Under the pieces are notes generated by a model that did no database searches, was not told where the DNA came from, and saw only the letters and a list, made by a program, of their open reading frames with translations. A stretch of 64,000 nt of DNA, taken from the NCBI RefSeq assembly GCF_020564355.1, contig NZ_JAJCRR010000001.1, forward strand, positions 496,001 through 560,000. The letters run 5' to 3'. Positions 33,917 through 41,272 of the stretch are shown piece by piece. Source of the stretch: Lachnospira pectinoschiza. GTDB lineage: Bacteria; Bacillota; Clostridia; Lachnospirales; Lachnospiraceae. A program made the translations under genes and the position numbers. Each line of letters starts with the position of its first letter. Position 1 is the stretch's first letter.

Positions 33917-34108
33917 TTGTTTTTACAAGAAAAATCCATTATAATAAATAACGGTGATAAAAGAAAAATTGAATTTTACCGCGCACCGCATGAATACTGG
34001 GCTGAGGGGCATTTTTAATGGGTTTTCAGTAGAAATATTTCTGAAAAATGATTCTTCCCCGCAAATCACTAATTTAGCCCGCATAAATACTGGGATTGCA
34101 GAGATGCA
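33917..34108 (+). promoter_or_regulatory. CRISPR leader A with embedded promoter
   Basis: TTGTTT (33917-33922), 17 nt and TATAAT (33940-33945) lie at the left end. The last 138 nt (33971-34108) align without gaps to leaders B and C. An internal direct repeat, CCGCATGAATACTGGG (33986-34001) and CCGCATAAATACTGGG (34079-34094), is 93 bp apart. The 3' end TGGGATTGCAGAGATGC adjoins the first repeat and is the best conserved part. Confidence 0.85.
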
Positions 34109-34285
34109 GTTTGGAAGAGTAGAAACCCCAAAGGGGATTGAAACACTTCGTGCATCTGCTTTTCTGTGAATGTTTTGCCGGTTTGGAAGAGTAGAAATCC
34201 CAAAGGGGATTGAAACTCTCAGACGGAGCTGGAGTCTGTGTCGGTGCCTGTTTGGAAGTGCAGAAACCCCAAAGGGGATTTAACA
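34109..34285 (+). CRISPR. CRISPR array A (3 repeats, 2 spacers)
   Basis: There are 36-nt repeats at 34109-34144, 34181-34216 and 34250-34285. The spacers are 36 and 33 nt. The repeat starts GTTTGGAAGAGTAGAA and ends CCCCAAAGGGGATTGAAAC, with a short internal palindrome for Cas6. The second repeat has one change (AATCCC). The last repeat is degenerate at its end (GGGGATTTAACA), marking the distal end. The following 230 nt up to 34515 shows no gene. Confidence 0.95.
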
Positions 34286-34515
34286 TAGCTTTTCTGAATT
34301 AAAGTCAACGCATATCCAATTTTGATAGTATATATACAGTTTTTTGTTACTCTTATGTAAATTTCAAGGACAAAGGGTTTATTCCAATATTTCAATAAAA
34401 AGTATCCCACAGTTGAGTAATATATAGATATTAAGGCAAAATAATTAAAAAAACCAATAATTTTAGTTGAATTTATGTAAATCAGGAAATATAATATTAT
34501 TGGAGGTGCAATAAT

Positions 34516-35814
34516 ATGTTGATAGAATTTCGATTTAAAAATTACAGGTCATTTAGAGATGAGGCGATTCTTTCTATGGAAGCAGTAGGACTTGCATCAT
34601 TTAAAAATTGTCTGATTGAACACGGAAATATGAAAATATTGCCGGGTGTTGCAATATATGGAAAAAATGGCGGCGGTAAAAGTAATGTAATCCGAGCGTT
34701 CTGGCTTGGTGTTCAGTTTATTCGAAATGCACAGAGAATACAGCATGAAAAGGCGATAGTGCCGGTTGTACCTTTTGCTTTGAATGATTATTCCATGAAT
34801 GAACCAACAGAGTTTGAGTTTGATTATATTGTTAATGATGTGAAATATTGGTATTCATTTGCGGCAACAAGAGAAAAAATTATAAGTGAATCCCTGTATC
34901 ATGCACCCAAAGGGCAAAAAGCGTTGGTATTTATTAGAAATGGACAGGAATTTTCATTTACTGAGGATAAAGCACGCAGAAAGCTTATAAGTGAAACAGT
35001 TGCGGAAAATCAACTGTTTTTTTCTGTTGCATGTACAATGAATGATGCTATGTGCGTGAGTGCAATGAAGTGGTTTAGAGAGTATATTTTCTTCTCAAGA
35101 GATTACACGGATATTCCAAGGCAGCTGTTGGAATATTCTGATGACAGCAACATGCTCAAAGCGATTTCCGATTATGCTAAGACAGCGGATTTTGGAATTG
35201 AAGAAATGCAGTTTGAGGTGGAGAATAAAGAAATAGAGAGTGATTTTGAATTTTCTGAAAATATCCCTGTTGAAATAAAAGCAGCATTAACCTCATTTGT
35301 ACAGATATTATCTGAAACATCGAATAATTCGGAAAGTCAATTAAAAATGAGTCAGATAAAGGCAAGGGCAAAACACAAAGGAATTAATGCAAATGGTGAT
35401 TCCGAATTGTACCATTTGGAATTGGAAGATGAATCGGACGGAACAAGAAAACTGATGTCGATTGCTCCGGCGATTGAATCAGTCCTTGACAAAGGTGGAG
35501 TATTGTTGGTAGATGAGTTGGAAAGAGAACTGCATCCAATGCTTGTTTATTTTATCATTGCAAAGTTTCAGAGTAAGAGAAGCAATCCGCATGGCGCGCA
35601 AATTATTTTTACCACGCATAATACAGAACTTATGAATTTGGAATATATGAGAAAAGACCAGATATATTTTGCTGATAAAAAAAGAACGGACGGTTCGTCT
35701 GAACTTTATAGTGTGACAGATTTTACTACAAAGACAGCTGACAATATTAGAAAAGGTTACTTGGCAGGAAAATATGGAGCAACTCCGAATCTGGAAATTG
35801 AGGAGGTGGAGTAA
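34516..35814 (+). CDS. AAA/OLD-type ATPase (RloA/AbiLi-like)
   Basis: A 432-aa ABC/SMC-like ATPase. Walker A GKNGGGKSN is at about residues 49-57. A short linker region follows, then the signature-like ELEDESDGTRKLMSIAPAIE (about 296-315) and Walker B GGVLLVDELERELHPML (about 324-340). A switch histidine sits in IIFTTHNTEL. The N-terminus LIEFRFKNYRSFRDEAILSM is the mark of the RloA/AbiLi branch. RloA normally works with RloB as an abortive-infection pair. Here the next frame is only a short remnant. GGAGGTG precedes the ATG. Confidence 0.8.
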   Translation: MLIEFRFKNYRSFRDEAILSMEAVGLASFKNCLIEHGNMKILPGVAIYGKNGGGKSNVIRAFWLGVQFIRNAQRIQHEKAIVPVVPFALNDYSMNEPTEFEFDYIVNDVKYWYSFAATREKIISESLYHAPKGQKALVFIRNGQEFSFTEDKARRKLISETVAENQLFFSVACTMNDAMCVSAMKWFREYIFFSRDYTDIPRQLLEYSDDSNMLKAISDYAKTADFGIEEMQFEVENKEIESDFEFSENIPVEIKAALTSFVQILSETSNNSESQLKMSQIKARAKHKGINANGDSELYHLELEDESDGTRKLMSIAPAIESVLDKGGVLLVDELERELHPMLVYFIIAKFQSKRSNPHGAQIIFTTHNTELMNLEYMRKDQIYFADKKRTDGSSELYSVTDFTTKTADNIRKGYLAGKYGATPNLEIEEVE

Positions 35815-36029
35815 TGACACGAAAAAAGATTGGCAGCAGAGATTTCGGGTAAAATTATTATCCGGGTGCAGTGACAAATGCAAGAAGAACAGTAGAAAAA
35901 CTCTTGGCGGAGGGGCTGCCGGGGTTGGAAGACATGGATGAGCGAAATCGGTGGTTACAAAGAAAATGCCTGACCTTTTCAAATGTATATGAAGCAATTG
36001 AATTTTTAGAAAGCTTGGAAAAGTTGTAA
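35814..36029 (+). pseudogene. Gutted partner gene (rloB-like remnant)
   Basis: ATG 35814 overlaps the ATPase stop (TAATG) and opens MTRKKIGSRDFG, then TAA at 35850-35852. In the same frame, the sequence continues for 58 codons to TAA 36027, including NARRTVEKLLAEGLPGLEDM and NVYEAIEFLESLEKL. The start is RloB-like (basic, RKK.GSR.F). The body of about 150-200 codons expected of RloB is missing. The simplest reading is an internal deletion leaving both ends. The assignment to RloB is inferred from position. Confidence 0.5.
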
Positions 36030-36039
36030 TCATAATTTT

Positions 36040-36099
36040 GTGGTTGAAAAAGCAGTAGATGAAAAGATAAGAGAAACAACCCGGAGGGTATTTGCGATT
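36040..36099 (+). pseudogene. 3' fragment of an rpn gene upstream of leader B
   Basis: The frame from 36040 reads EKAVDEKIRETTRRVFAI, clearly related to KKAKETQEETARRAFAMG in the intact rpn gene upstream of array A. It then runs straight into leader B at TATTTGCGAT (36089-36098). This matches a deletion between two CATTTGCAAT copies that lie in the array A region at 33795 and 33901. Confidence 0.7.
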
Positions 36100-36104
36100 T
36101 GCTA

Positions 36105-36296
36105 TTGTTTTTACAGGAAATTTCCATTATAATAAATAAAGGCGATAAAAGAAAAAATGAATTTTACCGCGCACCGCATGAATACTGGGCTGAGTGACAT
36201 TTTTAATGAAATTTCAGTGGGAAAATTGCAGAAAAATGATTCTTCCCCGCAAATCGCTAATTTAGCCCGCATAAACACTGGGATTGCAGAGATGCT
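36105..36296 (+). promoter_or_regulatory. CRISPR leader B with embedded promoter
   Basis: TTGTTT (36105-36110), 17 nt and TATAAT (36128-36133) are 192 nt before the first repeat, exactly as in leader A. The last 138 nt begins at 36159. The internal CCGCAT...ACTGGG repeat is conserved. Confidence 0.85.
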
Positions 36297-36681
36297 GTTT
36301 GGAAGAACAGAAACCCCAAAGGGGATTGAAACAATAATTCTCTTTAAATTTGGAATAACTTTTTTTGTTTGGAAGAACAGAAACCCCAAAGGGGATTGAA
36401 ACATAGGTGCAACAATTGCAATAATATCGCAGCTTTGTTTGGAAGAGCAGAAACCCCAAAGGGGATTGAAACTTAAAAGCGATGACCATGCTGCAGCTGA
36501 TAAGTTTGGAAGAACAGAAACCCCAAAGGGGATTGAAACAACCACTCTTTGATGGCTTTTTTAAATTCTTCTGTAGTTTGGAAGAGTAGAAACCCCAAAG
36601 GGGATTGAAACGTCTTATATTTAACATTTGATATTCCCAATTTTGGTTTGAAAGAGCAGAATTCTAGAAGAAGGCTAAAAC
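36297..36681 (+). CRISPR. CRISPR array B (6 repeats, 5 spacers)
   Basis: There are 36-nt repeats at 36297, 36367, 36437, 36504, 36576 and 36646. The spacers are 34, 34, 31, 36 and 34 nt. The repeats vary only at positions 11-12 (AGAACAG, AGAGCAG, AGAGTAG). The last repeat (36646-36681) keeps GTTTGAAAGAGCAGA and the final AAAAC, but has lost the CCCCAAAGGGG palindrome. It is the degenerate distal end. The repeat type is the same as in array A. Confidence 0.96.
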
Positions 36682-36768
36682 AGTAATCTTGGTAATGATG
36701 TTTTAAAGGAATATGAAATACAAGAAAAATTAGTGGATTTATGAAATATAAAAATCAGTGAGGTGCAT

Positions 36769-38499
36769 ATGAAAAATTCTATTATGTTATTATTTTTAGG
36801 AACTTATAAGGAAGGAGAGAATCTTAAAGAGGGAGATTATAAATATAAAGACGGTATTTCATACAAAGGGATACAGACGGCAGATGCTCCGGTAAGCTGT
36901 TTGTTTGAATGTGCTCAAAAAGATGGTAATCCTATTAATAAAATTTTCTGCATTGTATCAGAGGACGTATATACAAAAAAGAAAAAGGTGGAAGAAAAAA
37001 CAGGTACATCATATGAACTTTTTATTAAGGAAAATGTAGATGTTATCAATGAATCAAGGAAAGATGATGAAAAAATTGAGATAATTCCGATTTATTATGA
37101 TTTTAAACCAGGGTCATCAGAGAAAGTTGATGACTATGCACTGTATATATATCAGCAGATAAGTAATAAGTTTGCAGAGCTTATTTTTAATAATGATACA
37201 AAGACACCGGTATATATTGATTACACGAGTGGACTTAGAGATGTAAGTTTTCTGATGACTTCTATAATAAGATATTTGCAGTTTATAGACGTTGAACTTA
37301 AAAAGATTATATATTCAAAGAAGAACGGAGATAATGGTCAGATTTATGATATTGATTACATTTATAACATGTATGAGTTTATTAATGGAGTTAGTGAGTT
37401 TGTAAATACAGGTAATGCTTGGCAGTTAAAAAATCTGTATGATAAAATAAACGTAGATAAAGAACCAAAGATTCATAATCTTATAGATGCTATTAATGAT
37501 TTTTCAGAAACGCTTAGTCTTTGTGCTTTGGCAAACTTAGAGAAAACTTATAATGGCTTAACGGCAGCGATAGATGCTTTCGAGAAAGATGAGAAGGCAG
37601 GAGGATTGTATTCGCAAATGTTTAAAACAATGTTAAGCATTATAAAGGATAAAATGCCGATAGCTGATTACGATAAAAAGCAGTATCTTATGTATCCAAA
37701 GCTTATATGGTGGTGTGCAGAGAATGGAATGTTACAGCAGGCGTTGACTATTTATACTGAAAAAATGCCAATTTACTATTTGAATGTATGGAATGATGAA
37801 AAAATAAATGATTTGGTGAAATTAAATTCCATTGAATTGACAGAAGCTGATAGCTCAAAAGAAGTTAAAGGATTTTATGGGAATCTGTATGATAATGTAT
37901 ATAAAAAATATGATGATAAGGAAGTGTTTAAAAGCGAGTTATATGCAAACATTGCAAGCAATAGTGATAAGTTACAAAAATCTAATGTGTTAGATAATTT
38001 AAAAATGTTCTCAGGCGAGTGTGATGCCAAGTATAAAGAGGTTGTTAATAATATCATTGCAGATATCAATGAATATTATGGAAATAATGGATGTTTGAGG
38101 GAGAAAGAGCATCCGGAGTATACAAAAGCAAAAAAGCTAGATGGTTATCTTAACGCATTGCCGGGTTATATTAATAAAGTTTTGAATGGGGTGTCTACAT
38201 ATGAAAAAAAGTTGAAAGCAATAGAAATTATGCTTTCGGATGATAATGATATTTTAGCAGGAAAGAAGGATAAACAAAAGCAGGTTGCATATGCAATGAA
38301 GTATTATTTAGCTGTTAAAGTATTAAGAAATCTTGTAAATCATGCAAGTGATAAGAATTCAGATAAGGATACAGATATTAAGAATGTAATGAAGCAGAAA
38401 TACGACATAGAGATAGGAACAAATGTAAATTCAATTAGAAAATTGTTGTATGATGCACTTAAACAGGAATTAGAAGTTAAGGAATCAACGGAGAAGTAA
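36769..38499 (+). CDS. csx1: Csx1/TM1812-type CARF-HEPN ribonuclease
   Basis: The 576-aa protein has an N-terminal CARF-like Rossmann domain (about 1-190). MLLFLGTYKEG opens it, and VYIDYTSGLRDVSFLMTSII holds the ligand-loop motif. A long helical middle follows. The C-terminal HEPN domain has the catalytic R-x4-H as RNLVNH (about R520, H525). Csx1 proteins are non-specific RNases switched on by cyclic oligoadenylate made by Cas10. ATG 36769 follows GTGAGG; GTG 36763 is an alternative. It opens the cas operon. Confidence 0.85.
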   Translation: MKNSIMLLFLGTYKEGENLKEGDYKYKDGISYKGIQTADAPVSCLFECAQKDGNPINKIFCIVSEDVYTKKKKVEEKTGTSYELFIKENVDVINESRKDDEKIEIIPIYYDFKPGSSEKVDDYALYIYQQISNKFAELIFNNDTKTPVYIDYTSGLRDVSFLMTSIIRYLQFIDVELKKIIYSKKNGDNGQIYDIDYIYNMYEFINGVSEFVNTGNAWQLKNLYDKINVDKEPKIHNLIDAINDFSETLSLCALANLEKTYNGLTAAIDAFEKDEKAGGLYSQMFKTMLSIIKDKMPIADYDKKQYLMYPKLIWWCAENGMLQQALTIYTEKMPIYYLNVWNDEKINDLVKLNSIELTEADSSKEVKGFYGNLYDNVYKKYDDKEVFKSELYANIASNSDKLQKSNVLDNLKMFSGECDAKYKEVVNNIIADINEYYGNNGCLREKEHPEYTKAKKLDGYLNALPGYINKVLNGVSTYEKKLKAIEIMLSDDNDILAGKKDKQKQVAYAMKYYLAVKVLRNLVNHASDKNSDKDTDIKNVMKQKYDIEIGTNVNSIRKLLYDALKQELEVKESTEK

Positions 38500-38502
38500 A
38501 AG

Positions 38503-38862
38503 ATGTTCATTAATTTATCGAATCATGCGTTGCAAAACTGGAGCCCGAAGCAGAAAGAGGAAGCAGTAAAGTACGGAGAACTGATTGACCTTCCGTTTCC
38601 GAATATCAGTCCATACGCTGACAGCGTGGAAATAGACAGGCTTGTGGAGAAATATTTTAACAAGGTGATGGAATATCACAATCCGGTGGTAATGTTGCAG
38701 GGAGAATTTATATTCACATTTCGGCTGGCAACAAAGCTTAAAGCGGCAGGAATCAAAGTGGTTGCGGGCAGAAGTGAACGGATTGTGGTAGAAAGCGTTA
38801 ATTCCGAAGGAATTCCGGTAAAAAAGAGTGAATTCCATTTTGCCGGATTTATGGAGTATTAA
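38503..38862 (+). CDS. Small CRISPR-associated protein (Csx15/Csx20-like, possible ring nuclease)
   Basis: This 119-aa single-domain protein begins MFINLSNHALQNWSPKQKEE and has a Rossmann-like beta-alpha layout. ELIDLPFPNISPYAD and VVMLQGEFIFTFRLATKLK are strongly patterned. The C-terminal third is VVAGRSERIVVESVN. It lies 3 nt after csx1. Small proteins of this shape next to CARF effectors (Csx15, Csx16 and Csx20 groups) are thought to bind or cleave cyclic oligoadenylate. The family assignment is from pattern and position only. Confidence 0.5.
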   Translation: MFINLSNHALQNWSPKQKEEAVKYGELIDLPFPNISPYADSVEIDRLVEKYFNKVMEYHNPVVMLQGEFIFTFRLATKLKAAGIKVVAGRSERIVVESVNSEGIPVKKSEFHFAGFMEY

Positions 38863-38900
38863 AACGGAATCAGAGGGATAAAAGAAAGTGAGGGGAACAT

Positions 38901-39635
38901 ATGTTAGCAAGGTTGAAACTAATCTTAGACAGCCAGCTGGAATATTATCAGTCGTCTAATCTTCAGGGAGTTCTCATGCAGAATATTGACACGGATTATG
39001 CAGAATATCTGCATAATCAGCGGTTCAATCCATATAGTATTGCCGTCGGTCATGAAGACGGTAATACCGTGTGGACGATTACAACGGTCACAAAAGAAGC
39101 ATATCAGCAGATTATTGAACCGTTAAAGAGTGATTCGTTTAGAGAATTTGATATTCACAAACATCAGCTGCATGTCAGAATCATCGATAAAAAGCTTACG
39201 GCAGTGTCCAGAGAAGCACTGTTACAGTCTGTAAGCAGGCACGAAAAATGGAATCATTTTTCGCTTCACTATGAAACCCCGACATCATTTAAATCAAATG
39301 GAAGATATGTTTTTATGCCGGATTTCAGGCTGATTTACCAGAATCTGATGAATAAATATAATTACATTTATTTTGGCAGAAAAGAGGATAATACGGAACT
39401 GTTGGAGCAAATGGTAAAAGCAACTTATGTTACACAGTGCGATATTCATTCGGAGCGTTTTCCGTTAGAAGGGAAAAAGATAGCAGGCTGTGTAGGCAGT
39501 CTTGAAGTGCGAATCAGCGGTGACGAAAAAATACAGCAGATGATACGGTTACTGCTGGTATTCGGGGAGTATTCCGGACTGGGAATTAAGTGTAGTATCG
39601 GAATGGGCAAAATTAAAATAAAGGCATTGGATTAA
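38901..39635 (+). CDS. cas6: Cas6 pre-crRNA endoribonuclease
   Basis: Cas6 of 244 aa has two ferredoxin-like folds. The N-terminal part reads NLQGVLMQNIDTDYAEYLHN and continues PYSIAVG. The C-terminal glycine-rich loop GLGIKCSIGMGKIKI (about 226-240) is the family hallmark. Histidines at about 86 and 91 (HKHQLHV) and near 114-120 are candidate catalytic residues. It should cut the repeats of all three arrays and leave an 8-nt 5' tag, probably ATTGAAAC. GAGGGG precedes the ATG. Confidence 0.9.
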   Translation: MLARLKLILDSQLEYYQSSNLQGVLMQNIDTDYAEYLHNQRFNPYSIAVGHEDGNTVWTITTVTKEAYQQIIEPLKSDSFREFDIHKHQLHVRIIDKKLTAVSREALLQSVSRHEKWNHFSLHYETPTSFKSNGRYVFMPDFRLIYQNLMNKYNYIYFGRKEDNTELLEQMVKATYVTQCDIHSERFPLEGKKIAGCVGSLEVRISGDEKIQQMIRLLLVFGEYSGLGIKCSIGMGKIKIKALD

Positions 39636-39649
39636 AGGAGAAAAGGTCA

Positions 39650-41272
39650 ATGGAGAATAATCACACAGCAAACAGTCAGTCAGGCGGCAAAGTCCTTGCG
39701 ATGTATGATATCAGGGGAATCCAGGATTATATCTATAGGACACCACATATTAAAGATGCGATGGGCGCATCTTTGATTATAGAAGATATTTTAAAGGATG
39801 CATTGAATGAAGCCTGTAAAAATTTAAAGCTGAAACCGGAAGAAACGGATTTGGAATGGGAAAAGGGAGAAGAGGAAGAAGAGGTAAAACCGTTTAAAAT
39901 GTCAGAGAAAGCTGTACAGGTTTTGTATATCGGCGGTGGAAATGCGTATGTAATATATAATGGAGATGATTTATATAAAAATATTAATAAAATAATGTCA
40001 AAGTATATCATAGAACATACATATTCATTACAGTTGGCAGCAGCCTGTGTAAAAGTTACGGATAAATATTATAATGACTATGAAGAACTTCGTAATAAAA
40101 TGGACGACGTAAAGGCGAAAATGGCCGGTTCAAAGCCGTTAGGTGCGCTTCCGATCATGAAGACAGAAATCAGAACGGGGTATCCTGCAATCGAAGAAAG
40201 TCCGGATAAGAACCGCGTGGATATCAGTAAGGAAACTGCCATAAAGCTGGATGAGAAAAATGAAAAAATTAAAGAATTAAAACAGGATAAATTTCTTGAG
40301 AATTATATTAACCGTGGAAAAGACAGCCGTATTGCCGTGGTACATATTGACGGTAATAATATGGGATTAAGAATCCGGGAACAGATTGAGCATGAACCGG
40401 ATTATGTAAAAGCTGTTAATACAATGCGTCAGATTTCCCACAATATTAAAAAAGCATATAATGATACTTTTGAAAGTATGAAAAAAGAATATAATAAAAA
40501 GCTTCCGGACGAAAATATTGAACGTTTTGTAAGAAAAGTGATTGTTGCGGGCGATGATATTACATATGTCTGCAATGCGCATATTGCATTGGAAACGGTC
40601 CGTTATTACAGTGAGCAGATATCAGGGCTGATGATGGTCAGTGAAGAAAGCACACAGGAAAATATTGAAAAATATGGATTTAGTATTTGTGCGGGAATTG
40701 CATATATCGGAAGCCATTTTCCGTTTTACACCGCATATGAAGTGGCAGAAGCGTGCTGTGCAAGTGCTAAAGGCGAAGCCAAAAAGGATGAAAATAAAGA
40801 AAAATTACAGCCGAAGGGAGAGCGTATTGGCAATTACGTAGACTTTCAGATTTGTAAAAATATTCATTGTAAAAATCTTGATAAGGTCAGACAGGAAGAA
40901 TACAGTACGCCGACCGGGGAAAATCTTTTAATCCGTCCGTACTACATTCCGACAACTCATCAATACGGATTGAGTAAAAATGCCGGAAAATTAAATGATT
41001 ATACAAGTTTAAAAGAAAACATCAGAAAATTTTCAGATGAAAAGAATCTGCCGCGTTCTTTCGTCAAAGATATACGAAATACATACAGTCTTGGCAGATA
41101 CCAGATGGATACCTTATACGCTTTTTTAAAGTCAAGGGACTGGAAGCTTCCAAAAGACAGCTTGTATGAAGAAATTAACGGCGTACAGACGGCATTGTGG
41201 TATGATGCGGCAGAAATTATGGACTATAACCTGTATATCACACAGAGTCAGGAGGGAAATGCAGATGCGTAA
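39650..41272 (+). CDS. cas10: Cas10, HD-less type III large subunit
   Basis: A 540-aa Cas10 that starts directly in the first palm domain (VLAMYDIRGIQDYIYRTPHI, about 15-34). No N-terminal HD DNase domain is visible. The second palm (about 220-400) has VVHIDGNNMGLRI and VIVAGDDITYVCN. The usual GGDD is AGDD here, with both metal-binding aspartates kept. FSICAGIAYIGSHFPFYTAY follows. It should still make cyclic oligoadenylate for Csx1 but not cut DNA through an HD site. It overlaps the next gene by 8 nt. Confidence 0.92.
   Translation: MENNHTANSQSGGKVLAMYDIRGIQDYIYRTPHIKDAMGASLIIEDILKDALNEACKNLKLKPEETDLEWEKGEEEEEVKPFKMSEKAVQVLYIGGGNAYVIYNGDDLYKNINKIMSKYIIEHTYSLQLAAACVKVTDKYYNDYEELRNKMDDVKAKMAGSKPLGALPIMKTEIRTGYPAIEESPDKNRVDISKETAIKLDEKNEKIKELKQDKFLENYINRGKDSRIAVVHIDGNNMGLRIREQIEHEPDYVKAVNTMRQISHNIKKAYNDTFESMKKEYNKKLPDENIERFVRKVIVAGDDITYVCNAHIALETVRYYSEQISGLMMVSEESTQENIEKYGFSICAGIAYIGSHFPFYTAYEVAEACCASAKGEAKKDENKEKLQPKGERIGNYVDFQICKNIHCKNLDKVRQEEYSTPTGENLLIRPYYIPTTHQYGLSKNAGKLNDYTSLKENIRKFSDEKNLPRSFVKDIRNTYSLGRYQMDTLYAFLKSRDWKLPKDSLYEEINGVQTALWYDAAEIMDYNLYITQSQEGNADA

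Noticed and set aside
33954..34169. Open frame through leader A into the repeats (similar frames at 36157-36399 and 47753-47980)
   Set aside because: The same frame is open in all three leaders, but substitutions change amino acids freely and the frame runs through 36-nt repeats. The conservation is of DNA, not protein.
34074..34286. Minus-strand frames rich in NPLWGF across arrays A and B
   Set aside because: They are translations of the CRISPR repeats (36 nt keeps frame), not genes.
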